Below are positions 14,406 through 28,160 of a stretch of 64,000 nucleotides of DNA, piece after piece. A program made the translations under genes and the position numbers. Each line of letters begins with the position of its first letter. Within the stretch, counting starts at the first letter, position 1. The DNA lies in the NCBI GenBank assembly GCA_014898425.1, contig RCSZ01000005.1, positions 2,660,155 through 2,724,154 of the forward strand. The letters are read 5' to 3'. The notes under the pieces were generated by a model. It was given only the letters and a program-made list of their open reading frames with translations, was not told where the DNA came from and did not search any database. This stretch comes from Botryotinia globosa (lineage: Eukaryota; Ascomycota; Leotiomycetes; Helotiales; Sclerotiniaceae).

Positions 14406-15640
14406 CAGAATTATCTCATCCTCAGACTACACGATGATTAAATAATTAAATAGGCTTTTTGGCCTTGATTTCGAGATAGGGGCCTTTTAAAGCTTTTTCA
14501 TTATAGAATCTGAAATAATTTGATTCCGGTTTTAATATAAATAGTAATATTTCAGCTTTTCCTAATTTTTTCAATATTATTATCAAATTATATAACCATT
14601 ATATTATTTCGTTATAAATTCATTATATAGAATTGAATTTTTTTATTATTTTTTTATAATTTTTATTATTCTAGTTTTATTCTATTATATATAAGTATAA
14701 TATTGAAATTTAAAAATAATATTTCAATAAAATAAATATCTATCTTTTTCGAAATCTATTATTATTATCATTTCTAATAATAATATATATATTTTAAAGA
14801 TCTTTTAATCAATCTGATTTCTATTATATATTTCAATTTTTTTAAAAGATTAAGATTATTGATTTTGAAAAGGTTGAATATTTCTAAAATTGAAAATCCA
14901 TTTATTTAATAAGTATTTATTCTTTTTGAAATTCATTATTATTATTATTTCTAATAATAATATATATATTTTAAATATCTTCTAATCAATCTGATTTCTA
15001 TTATATACCTTAATTCCTTTTAAAAAATTAGAATTAATAATTTCAAAAAGATTAAATACTTTTAAATCTGAAAATCCATTTATTTTGAAACTATATATCT
15101 TAAATTTAAAGTATTTTGGAGTTTAAATTGAAAATTAATTCAATTATTATTAATAATATAATCTCAATGTTATTAATATTTTTAAAAAAGTTATTAGTAT
15201 ATTTAGTTTAATAAAGTGATTCAATTAATACTATTTTTATTATTAATAAAAATACTTTAAAATAATTGAAAATAATTTAACTAATTTGAAAAAAAAATCT
15301 TTTCAATTGAATTATATAATAATTATAATTTTAATTAATTTGATATAAATTTAAATAATAATATCAATTAAACTTTTTCGAATATACTAATTAATATTTT
15401 AATAAATAATAATTGAAAGGATAATATATATTATTGAAATATTCTTATCAAATAAATTAAATTATACACCAAAAATATACTCAAATACTCTTAGATTTTT
15501 GAGAAAATAAATATTTCCCCGATTTTTGATTAATCAAAAAAAATTTCGATTATTAATAAACTACAACACTACCAAAAAGATCAAAATATTATTTAGAATT
15601 TAATGAAATATGTTTTATTGATAAAGAGATTCTGAATATT
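14406..15640 (-). repeat. Right arm of the 2.3-kb inverted repeat
   Basis: This is the reverse complement of the left arm, starting at the centre with AGAATTATCTCATCCTCAG and ending near 15640 at a segment matching 13335-13400. It is about 150 bp longer because a roughly 165-bp section is tandemly duplicated within it (about 14743-14905 and 14920-15085, each containing CTAATAATAATATATATATT). The two arms meet head to head in a short hairpin (14391-14420). Confidence 0.7.
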
Positions 15641-15736
15641 GAGATTATATATAGAGGGACGAATCATGGGATTCGCTTAGTCATGTGATATCGTACGTTC
15701 CGACATACATGTATTTCAAAAAAAAATCGATATGTA

Positions 15737-15857
15737 TTCGTGCGGTTAGAAAGTATGCAACTCCGATGCTAGATGCTTATATCACAAGATGGTAAACTAC
15801 AAGAGGACTAACCTGGTTTTCATAGCGTCGGGGTTGCATACTTTCTGGTCGCACGAG
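15737..15857. mobile_element. 121-bp TIR miniature element (MITE)
   Basis: About 32-bp imperfect terminal inverted repeats: TTCGTGCGGTTAGAAAGTAT at the left, and the complement of ATACTTTCTGGTCGCACGAG at the right. The element is flanked by TA on both sides (15735-15736 and 15858-15859), the hallmark of Tc1/mariner-type insertion. It has no coding capacity and sits in the 3' flank of the chitinase gene. Confidence 0.7.
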
Positions 15858-16189
15858 TATCATTAAACTAATTTGGATATGAATTACGGGAAATACTATT
15901 GCCTACACTGGGTCTGGCTCGGGTTGAAAAAGAAATAAATCACAACATTTGAGAATTGCGAGCACTCTCCAAGTCGGGACATAGTAACCTAATTCTAAGT
16001 CTATTTGCTTGTAATATGATCAACTATCCTCTCAAATACGACAGCAATAGAACAAGCCCATCGAATTCCCAGTGTACGATAATAGTAAAGCAACGCCATA
16101 TATATTCCAGATAGTATCAACATTCCCAGATATCTCTCCTTTCTTCCTTCCAGCCAGATCCACTAAATCAATCCCCATTCACCGAAAAA
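15858..16189. other. Downstream flank of the chitinase gene
   Basis: Mostly unique sequence that should include the chitinase 3' UTR. A single end of another TIR family (ATTGCCTACACTGG, about 15897-15911), also found at 40805-41326, is visible. A plus-strand frame at 16072-16299 overlaps the chitinase end antisense and is not supported as a gene. Confidence 0.5.
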
Positions 16190-17673
<1,484 letters not shown>

Positions 17674-18329
17674 GTTCGGCTAGATGAAGGAGTAGAAACA
17701 CGAGGGTCAATATAGTAGTGAAAGAGTATTGACTTGTACTCGTTGTTTTAATAACCACTAAGCCGTAAAGATGATAGTAAAGAGTGTAAAGAAGATGAAG
17801 AAGGTGAAGAGATAGATGCTTTGTTCCTCCTCAAGCGACTCCTCCCTTTAATAGTTATACAGATAGTATTCATCAAAGTTCATTTAACGTTACCACTTGA
17901 TATCAACGGATGACTGGATAACGGTGAAGTATAAAAAAAAATCACCACTCACTTCTAAGTTCTAAATGACACAAACGACTTCCCGATTAGTACGGCTCAC
18001 ACATCGCAGCTTGCACGAAGCCATGGTACAGAAAAACTTAGTTATACCGGACTTGGATTTTAGACCAATCAAATCCAATATGAAGAAGATTCTAATGTAA
18101 AAATAGTGAAACAATAAGATATTAATATCTTACAACTTGAAATTATCAATTTTATTTTATATTAAAATAATTTAATATAATCTCCGGTACCCCCCTCTAA
18201 TTGAATTTAAACTTTATTTTATACTTTTTCTTATATAAATCTTTAATTAAACTTAGATTAGAAATACTTTATTAAACTTAATATTTAATTAGAATCTAAA
18301 TAATTTGAAAAACTTAAAAATAACTAATG
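17674..18329. promoter_or_regulatory. Upstream region of the chitinase, grading into AT-rich DNA
   Basis: Intergenic sequence that should contain the chitinase promoter and 5' UTR. The first 350 bases have balanced composition, and beyond about 18100 it becomes AT-rich repeat flank. I see no defined operator. Confidence 0.4.
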
Positions 18330-18462
18330 AATGGCTCCACCACCTCCTCCTTGTTTCTTTTATCACGTGATTACATCAGAAATTATAAGCTTTACCGCTA
18401 GGCCACGCATATAATCTGTCTCAAAAGGTATAGTATCAGGGATCATTCCTGATATCTCACTA
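18330..18462 (-). mobile_element. Fragment of the TRIM-like LTR family, with an A-box-like motif
   Basis: The sequence TTATAAGCTTTACCGCTAGG followed by CACGCATATAATCTG and TAGTATCAGGGAT matches the LTRs at 42190-42333, 42610-42748 and 43117-43258. On the minus strand, GCGTGGCCTAGCGGTAAAGC fits the RNA polymerase III A-box consensus (TGGCNNAGNGG). It is truncated and adjoins the TIR element at 18466. Confidence 0.5.
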
Positions 18463-19019
18463 CTAAGTCGACCACCCTACTTTCGGGCCACTCCTCTTTC
18501 GGGCCACCCTTTTACACCAAAAATCACTTTTTTAGCTTATCAATATCTCTATTAATATTGAATATAATTTAATAAAAATTTATATATATATAATTCGAAC
18601 TATTGTAAGCTTAGGGTTAGAGTTTTTAGAATTTTGAGATTTTTCTGAATCGATTTCTAAATTTTAAAATATCGATTTTCAATTTGTATACAAATCATAT
18701 ACAAATTTAAAATTTTATAAATTTTTTAATAACTTTTTAATAATAATTATTATAAGAAAATTATATATCTTTTTGAAAAATTTAAATCTCAATCTATATA
18801 GAAATTATAGAAAAAATAAGAAGGAATAAATAAAAATAAAAATATAATATATAATAAATTAAAAGTAGTATAAATAATCCTTATAATTTTAAAGGTATTT
18901 CTTTAAATATTTATTTATTGGGAATCTTTTGTTTCTTTAAGATTTTCTAGATTAAATATCTTATAACTTCATAATAAAATTTTGGGGTTTATTTTTAGCT
19001 ATTTTTCTTTAAAAGTTAT

Positions 19020-19181
19020 TGTCGGGACAGGGATCATGTGACCGCACTAGCGCTTGCACTAATGCCTCGGCACTATAGTATAAACGTATCGTAGCCCTAG
19101 CTTTTAAAACCTTAAGCAATATTATAATAATGTGAATTATAGTATTATATTGTCTTCACTATCCCTATAATAATATTAATA
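19020..19181 (+). repeat. 5' LTR of the Copia element
   Basis: 162 bp from TGTCGGGACAGGGATCATGT to AATATTAATA. The start is better preserved than in the 3' copy. Confidence 0.85.
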
Positions 19182-22100
19182 TTGATTAATAATATTACAG
19201 ATCAGGAGTCTGGTATTTTAATTTCAAATGTAATATAGATTTATAATTAAAATTAATATTTTTTTGAAAAGATATAAGCTTTTATATTAATCCAATATAA
19301 TTTGATATTTACTTTTATATGAATAAGAACTGTTGATAATGTGGTGGTAGTTTTTATATTAAATATTAATCTAATATAATTTGATACTAACAAAACCCAA
19401 GATTAGTTGACAATATAATAACAATCTTTATATTCAACCTTAATTTATATTTTATTCTTCAAAACAATGTACATTGAAGAGTATAAATTAATAATTACTA
19501 GCTCAAGCTAAACATTACCTTTTTCGAATAAATACAACTTTATTAAATTTTAGCAAAGTTATATTTAATTATTTTGTTTTATTATTTATTTGTTATTCAT
19601 TAATATGGCAGGATTATATAATATTGCTGAAAGTATAACTGAATTAGTTATATTATTAGTTATTCTATTTAATAATTTTAATATATTGATTACAAAATAA
19701 TAGAAATATCTTATTAATTTTATAAAAGAAATAAATACAAAAAAGATTAGGGATTTCTATAAGTATAAATTATATGAATATTAATATTCAATCTATTATA
19801 ATAACAAGCTTTGATTAGATTATTTTAGTATATTCAAATACTTTATTTCAGAATATTTTCAGATAATTGATATATATCTTTTATATAAATTTAGATACAA
19901 ACTATATTTATATAATTTGTTTATTACAAAGTATAAGATCTGTATAATACGAGTTGTTTATAATATTTTAGTTGATATAGTTCAATTATTATATAAAGAA
20001 TAATCTAATAAAGAGATTATGGATGTACTTATAGATAAAGAATTTATATTTCAATTGAAAAGTATACAATATAGAATAATTATAAAAAATATTCGAATAT
20101 TTATATATATATTATTAAAGGAATCCAAGGTATCTTAAATAGACGATTAGTTTGAATTATTAGATTTTAATCAATACAAATTATTGCAAATATTAAATAT
20201 TTTATCAGGAATTACAATTATTTTTGGATTTCTATTTTTAAATAATAAAGAAAAGAGTATTGATATTAAATAAAAAGTATTATTGTAAGTGCTCTTATAC
20301 CCTAATTTCATTTATCAAACTAATATCAATCCTTTACAAGAGTATAGTAAATTCAATAAAATTACTGTATACTGGTTTTATTAATAGAATAATCTATTAT
20401 CTTCAAAAATTTTAAATAAGGATAAAAGAAATAAAGAAAATAATATCTCACAAAAATATAATGGGAATAATAATAGTGGAAAAAGAGATGATATAGGAGG
20501 AGATGGTAAAAGTAATCTAAAGTATAATTAAAATATTCTAAAGATTTTCTCAAATTTATTATCAAGAGTTATAAATATTAATCAACTTTTTGGAAATCTT
20601 ATAAAACTTTATAATAAAAATGATAAGTATAATAAACAAAATAATAATTTTGTTTACAAATATAATATATTTCTTAATAATTATTAATATATTAATATAT
20701 CTAAAGATCTATTTTCAAAAATATTATTAATTATATTTGTTAATATAACACTTGACTTTTATTATATAAATTTAAAAATTATATTGAATATAATATAGAA
20801 TATTTATAATCTATTTAAAACTATATTTGAAGGCTTTGAATATAAAAGGAATATTATATAATAATAAGAGATTATTATATTAAAAAGTATTATAATAAAA
20901 TCAAAAAATAATAGAAAATTGATTATTTATTGTTTACAATAAATAATGACAAAATTATATTACTTGTACAAAGGATTTAGTATTGTTATTCAAATAAACG
21001 AATTATTTTATTAAAAGATTGTTAATATATATATATCAATCTAAGTATACTCTCTAATTTGTTTTTGTTTAATTAATAATATATTAAATCTTTTTGAAAA
21101 ACTTTAATTAATTATTATAATATAGGAATTAACTTATTTAAATGAAAATATAATATTTTATATTAATCAAAAATATCAATATAAAAAAGGATACAATTAA
21201 AATAAAGGTTTTGAATAAAACAATTAATATTTATTTAAATTATAAAATAAAAAGAAATATTTTATTTATAAAAAGAACAATTATTAATCAATTCGATATA
21301 ATAAGAAGGAATATAACAAATTGTAATACAAATATAAGGAATAATTTAAAGATATTAATAATAATTTTGATAAAGATTTTAAACAGTTTTTTATTGAATA
21401 TAAAGAATCTATTGAAAACTCTAATTCTAATATAAATAGTAAAATTGTAGTTTATTTTATACAATTCGAATTTCAGGATTTATTTATATAAAAACCACAT
21501 TCGAGTTTCTTTATTCAAAGTGAATCTATTAATAATAAAGAGATTGTATCCCATTTAATTAATAAGTTCTTTATATATATTCTAATATATCAAGTCTATA
21601 ATATAATATATATTAACAAATATAATATAAAAGAATTTCAAGGAATTATTATTAATATAACTATAGTATAATAATCGATAATAGATTATAAATAATATAT
21701 AATATATAAAACAATCATCGAAAATATACTATTAAATATAAATCAAATAGAAATCACAAATATAATATTTAATATCGAAAAAACTAAATCAATTAAATCA
21801 ATTGAATTCAAATTATTATTAGGAATTATCGAATTTCACATTATAAATATAAAAATATTATTCCTTTTATTATTAAATAATATAAATAAATTTGATATAT
21901 ATTATAATAATATTATTAATTCAATTATTAAATAATATATAAGAGTAAATTATTTATACATTCATTATAATAAGTATATAATATTCCTCTAATATATAAA
22001 TATATAACAATTTATACAACAAATTATTAATAACAACAAATACTATTTTATTGCTATAAAACTATACCATTTATATTATCGTTTTGATTATCTCTCAATT

Positions 22101-25100
22101 CATAGATTTCTATAAATATTATAACAAGTTGATTATAATAATATTTTATAAATTGAGATTAATAAATTTATTAAGTTCTATTAGTACTACCAAAAATATA
22201 GTAAATCATCAAATCAATTTAAATTCAATTTACAAAATAATATTGATTTCAATTATTTAATTATAATTAATATAATATATATTAATATCAACCTTATTTT
22301 ATATATTATCAACAAAAACATACAATTCCAAGCTATATAATGACTGAATAATATTATTATAAAATATACTTTTAATATTTTTCGAAAATACTAAATAAAT
22401 ATTTATATCAATCTCCCAGATTATATTATATATAATATCAAAAAGAATTTTATTAATAAGGAATTTATATAATATATAGTAATTATATCAATAAAAACAA
22501 AGAATATTCTAATTAAAGTTTATTAATCAATTGATATAATTGAATAATATCATATAATTATTAAAAGAATATATATTATTATCACAAATAAATTAGATAA
22601 TTTTATTTCGAAAAAGATAATATTATAAATAATTATAAAAACAATAAACAATATTATAAAATCAAATGAATTAATTCCAATATTTTTAATTTTTAAAGTA
22701 TATTTGTATATATCCAAATCTAATTTATTTATATTCACAATCCTATAATATTAAGTAGTAATTAAAAAAACAATATCCGAAATTCACAAATTACAAGCTA
22801 TAAAACAAATATCTAATATTTTGAATTAATATAATGAATTATTTATAATAACTTTATACAATTTACCCATTAACTCAAAGATTTAAATATAAAAAGAATA
22901 CAAAGAATAAATAAATCTGTATTATTTACTAAATATAAAGGATGAGATATATACTATACAACTAACAAATAACCCAATAGAATTTCGAATTATTCAAATT
23001 AAATTGTATATGGAAAAAAATCAAAACTGATTTTAAAATCAATTCTAGGATGAACAATTTATTGAATTAATATAATTATTGCTATTTATATAACCTATAT
23101 AAGCAATATAATCAATGTATTAAGGATAGATTACTATATTTATACAAATAATAGATCAAACGATACAAAATATATTCAGAAATATAATTAAAATAATTTT
23201 GCCAAAATCTAGCAAAGTTATATCTCCCCTGAATATAGTCAAAATAACTTTACCAAAATCTAGCAAAGTTATATTTTCTCTCTTATTTAATATTATTTAT
23301 AGTAGAAATTCTAAAAAGATATTTGTAAATATATCTAAGGATTTATAATATTAGTAATATTTATTTCTCTAAGTTGTAATTCTTGTATTCTAAATTTATT
23401 TTTCAAACAATAATATAAATATATATTTTATAGAATCTATAATATTATTCAATTTAACAATATATCTTCCAAATGATAATAAGTATATTGAATATTATAT
23501 AGTATCTGTTGATATACAAGTATCAACAATCTTTATTAAATTAAAACAAAAAGAAATCAATAGATTAATGGAAAACAATATATTTCAATTTATAAAATTA
23601 ATAAATATATCTACAAATATTAGAATATTCAATTCACATTTTGTTAATGAAATCAAAAATGAAGGGATTAACAAAGTATTTCCTAAATCCTAATTAATTA
23701 TACAAATATAAAAAAATCAAGGAAAAGATACTGTTTTAATATAATCATTTATTATATAATATATTAGCCAATATATTATATTAGTAATAATAACTATACT
23801 ACTCAAAAACAAGATTATTATGAGTATTCGCAATATCATACAAATATATACACAATTAATATCAAATTTAATTCGAAAATTCTATATACAATCCCCAATA
23901 GAAATAAATATCCCAAAAGGTTTTATTCTACAAATAATACAATTATTATATAATATTCCAAAAGCAAATAATTACTAATTTAACACCTACCACAAATATT
24001 ACATTAATACTTTTAAGATGATATAATCAATTTATAACCTATATCTATTATATACAATCAAAAACAATATAATATTTAGTATTATCAAACTATAAATAAA
24101 TAATATATTTATTATAACTAATAAAGTATTTACAAATTATAAACAAATTGAACTCAAAAATGCAAATTTTATAGTAAAAGAATATGAAATATTTATATTA
24201 AATATATTATTTAAATTTAATAATAATCTAATTATTTAATGATATAATAATACAATTTATTTTAATCAAAAAAAACAATATAAAAACCTTTATCTAATTA
24301 AATCAGAATTATTAGATATGTAAGGTATGTGTGGTAAACTTAGAAAATCAGTAACAATAAAAGACTAATATATTGTATAATATATTCGAAAAATATATAT
24401 AATAATTATATATCAACCAAAAATATCTTTTAACTTATTATATATTATATAAATAATTAATTTAAAAGAAAAAAATGCTAATTCTTTTAATAAATATATT
24501 CAATAATAGATCAATAATTCAAAGAGAGAATTATAATTTATTCCTTTTAATATGAATTCTTTCAAATTGATTGTATTCATAAATGTGTTTTTTGTGAACA
24601 ATAAAGATTTGTTTTCCTAGATTAAATATATTATTATTTTATAGAACAAATTCAATAAAGTTAATATTATTTATTAATTATTAATCAAGTGCAAAAAAGT
24701 TACTAGGAGTATATTAGTATTAAAGCTTTATAGTATAGTTTTGGGCTTTGATATTAATGTAGCAATTAAAGGTATATTTAATAAGATCTTCTCAAACCGC
24801 AATATATTATTAATTATATGTATCGATTTAAAATTACTTTATAATTATTTTACAAAGCTTGATATAATTATTGAAAAGAGATTAATAATTGATATAATAA
24901 CTATCCGAAAGGTATATAAGAAACAAGAGATTATAAAGATTAAATGAATTAATAAAGAATCTAATTCAATTAATATAATAATTAAATTTAAATTATATTA
25001 AATTCTAAAGGATTTGATTAATAATAATATTATAAAGATTAAAATTACAAAGTAAATTGAGAAAAATTAGGAGGATAAATGGTTATATAAATAAAGAGGT

Positions 25101-25144
25101 ATTAATTAGAAAAATATAATTTGATGATTTTAGAGAGTTATTAG

Positions 25145-25306
25145 TATTGGGATAGGGATTATATAATCATATTAACGTTTACACTAATACCTCGGTATTA
25201 TAATATAAATATATTGTAGCCCTAGCTTTTAGAATTTCAAGTAATATTACAATAGTGTGAATCATAGTATTATATTGTCTTCACCATCCCCATGGTGATA
25301 CCAACA
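25145..25306 (+). repeat. 3' LTR of the Copia element
   Basis: 162 bp from TATTGGGATAGGGATTATAT to GGTGATACCAACA. Its end is better preserved than that of the 5' copy, so the two LTRs together reveal the ancestral TGTCGGG...CCAACA. Confidence 0.85.
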
Positions 25307-25576
25307 GTTATTATAGATTTTATAAAAATTTAAATTTATATATAATTCATATACAAATTAAAATCGATATTTTGAAGCTTTAGAAACCAATCCAAAAAAA
25401 TCCTAAAAATCTATTTTTTTTTAGAATAGATTCAGAATGATTCGAATTATATAGATCTGAATTTTGATCAAATTATATTCAATATTGATAGAGATATTGA
25501 TAGATTAAAAAGATGATTTTTGATGTAAAAGGGTAGCTCAAAAGAGGGGTAGCCCGAAAGTAGGGTAGTCGACTTA

Positions 25577-25745
25577 TAGCAAAACCTCTCTATAAGAATA
25601 TCGGTTTTTGTAATCATTTTTAAGAATATAGAGAGATATTTTTATATAAAGATATTCGATTAATTCTAATATAATAGTAATCTACTTTCGATTAATTTCA
25701 ATCGGATTCTATTCTATAATTATTTTGTAACTGTTTTTACTTTTA
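25577..25745 (-). mobile_element. Partial copy of the 464-bp TAGTAAAACC element
   Basis: TAGCAAAACCTCTCTATAAG followed by ATATCGGTTTTTGTAATCAT is the inverted right end of the element complete at 40247-40710. It directly abuts the TA at the right end of the split TIR element and fades out near 25745. Confidence 0.65.
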
Positions 25746-26767
<1,022 letters not shown>

Positions 26768-27125
26768 GGGCCCGTTCGGATCGATTTTTTAGGCGATATT
26801 GGGCTATATTTGTTGATAATATAAGTCTAAATAAGCGTTTACTGAACGCAAATGTTGTTTAACAATTTATATTAACAAAAAAAGTAATGAATTAAATACT
26901 AATGTTGAGTTACAAAGAACTACAAAATATTGATCAACAAATTTGAAAATTTATATAACAACCTCGCCAAATCTCTAATACAACTTTAATTAACTGTTGT
27001 TAATATACTGTTACTCTATATTTTGTAAACTATAAATTTCAGCCTCATATTTAACAAATTTAGTCTAAATTATTAGTCAATATATTATTTTGTTAACAAA
27101 TTAAAAAAACGATCCGAACGAGCCC
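26768..27125. mobile_element. 358-bp PIF/Harbinger-type MITE
   Basis: Terminal inverted repeats GGGCCCGTTCGGATCG (left) and CGATCCGAACGAGCCC (right) are flanked by TAA on both sides (26765-26767 and 27126-27128). The GGGC...GTTCGG terminus with a 3-bp TAA target duplication is the signature of PIF/Harbinger (Tourist-like) MITEs. The interior is AT-rich and non-coding. Confidence 0.75.
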
Positions 27126-27499
27126 TAAGAGATTAATGAACAAAGTTCTTGACATTATGATTGCCGATGGCAAATACAGATGAACCTGGATATACGGGCA
27201 CGTGTCATACGGGAATCCCCTTTATATGGGCATATTTTTCAATCTCAAAAAAATTTATATGGTGAAATTGATCTATATAGATATACCCTTATATAAGAGT
27301 ATATAGTTCTATTTATGGATTCGAAGAAGTAAGTCATGTTTTTTTTGTACTCATGTATTATATAATTATATATCTCTATAACTATAATAAATTTATTAAT
27401 TGGTATATATAAGGTTCTTTTTGATTGATTATAAATAATATACGAAACTTTTTATTAATTGGAGCTTAGTTTTTCCGACCGAATAGAGGGGAAAACTTT

Positions 27500-27870
27500 A
27501 TAGAAACATTTCAATTTAGTATACAACCTTAAAGAAATTAGTAAAATAGAATAAAAAGATGTATTTTTATTAATTAGAATTCAAGGAATCGATTAATATA
27601 ATTATTTTTGAATTATCTCAAAAATTGAAATTTATATTAATTATTAAAGTATTAGAATAATAAAAGATTAAATACTAAAAGCGATTTATTATTTGAATAT
27701 ATTGAAATACTTTAATAATGAATATAAATTCTAATTTTTGAGATAATTCAAAAATAATTATATCAATCGATTCCTTGAATTCTAATTAATAATAAAATAT
27801 CTTTTTATTTTATTTTATTAATTTCTTTAAAATTATATATTGAATTGAATAATTTCTTATATAAATTGAG
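27500..27870. repeat. Long AT-rich inverted repeat inside the TA-flanked element
   Basis: The arms of about 125-150 bp both contain AATTAGAATTCAAGGAATCG followed by AATTATTTTTGAATTATCTC. They are separated by about 50 bp (27655-27705) and extend to AAAGAAATT at 27522 and AATTTCTTT at 27826. It is probably a separate foldback element or MITE. Confidence 0.65.
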
Positions 27871-28091
27871 GATATGAATTAAATAAAAAAGAAAAAAGTG
27901 GTAACTATATATAAGAGATTAAAAACTTTCAAATAATATATTTTTTATATTGTTAGCTTCAAAATTGAGGTTTTTATAAAAGATTGAAGTTGAAATAGTA
28001 TAAATATAATTAGAGCTTATATAATCAATTAAAAGAGGTTTATATTGAATGTAATTGATTTAATATTAATGAAAATTATTTTAATACTATA

Positions 28092-28160
28092 GCTTTCGTA
28101 GTTCAGTAGTATAATTGATGATCTGATGTGAAGTGATCTACTAAAATCTGAATAAAATTA
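28092..28160 (+). pseudogene. tRNA-like relic or SINE head
   Basis: GCTTTCGTAGTTCAGTAGTA resembles a tRNA 5' half with an A-box (TRGYNNARNNG). It is followed by CTGATGTGAAG, where a GTG anticodon could be read as tRNA-His-like, and ATCTGAATAAA in the T-arm position (compare GGTTCGAATCC after RIP). No closing acceptor stem is visible. A tRNA-derived SINE or a decayed tRNA gene are both possible. Confidence 0.25.

Larger units (their letters stand above)
19020..25306 (+). mobile_element. Degenerate Ty1/Copia LTR retrotransposon (6.3 kb)
   Basis: LTRs of 162 bp at 19020-19181 and 25145-25306 are flanked by the 5-bp duplication GTTAT (19015-19019 and 25307-25311). An RNase H relic at 24741-24985 reads IICIDLKLLYNYFTKL...EKRLIIDI followed by INKESNS, recognisably the Copia pattern YTDSKSLYD...KRLxIDI...ESNPAD. 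RNase H just before the 3' LTR sets the plus orientation. Stops occur throughout and the base composition is extremely AT-rich. The element is inactive. Confidence 0.85.
18466..25574. mobile_element. 816-bp-type TIR element, split by a Copia insertion
   Basis: The left end AGTCGACCACCCTACTTTCG (18466) and right end GGGTAGTCGACT (to 25574) are inverted repeats flanked by TA. Removing the Copia element (19020-25306) and one GTTAT copy leaves 817 bp, against 816 bp for the uninterrupted relative at 30839-31654. It has no recognisable transposase and is probably a non-autonomous element. Confidence 0.85.

Noticed and set aside
24741..24947. Open frame of 68 aa as a stand-alone gene
   Set aside because: It is the RNase H relic of the Copia element.
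26768..27125. hAT-type MITE
   Set aside because: An 8-bp target duplication expected for hAT is absent; the flanks share only TAA, which fits PIF/Harbinger.
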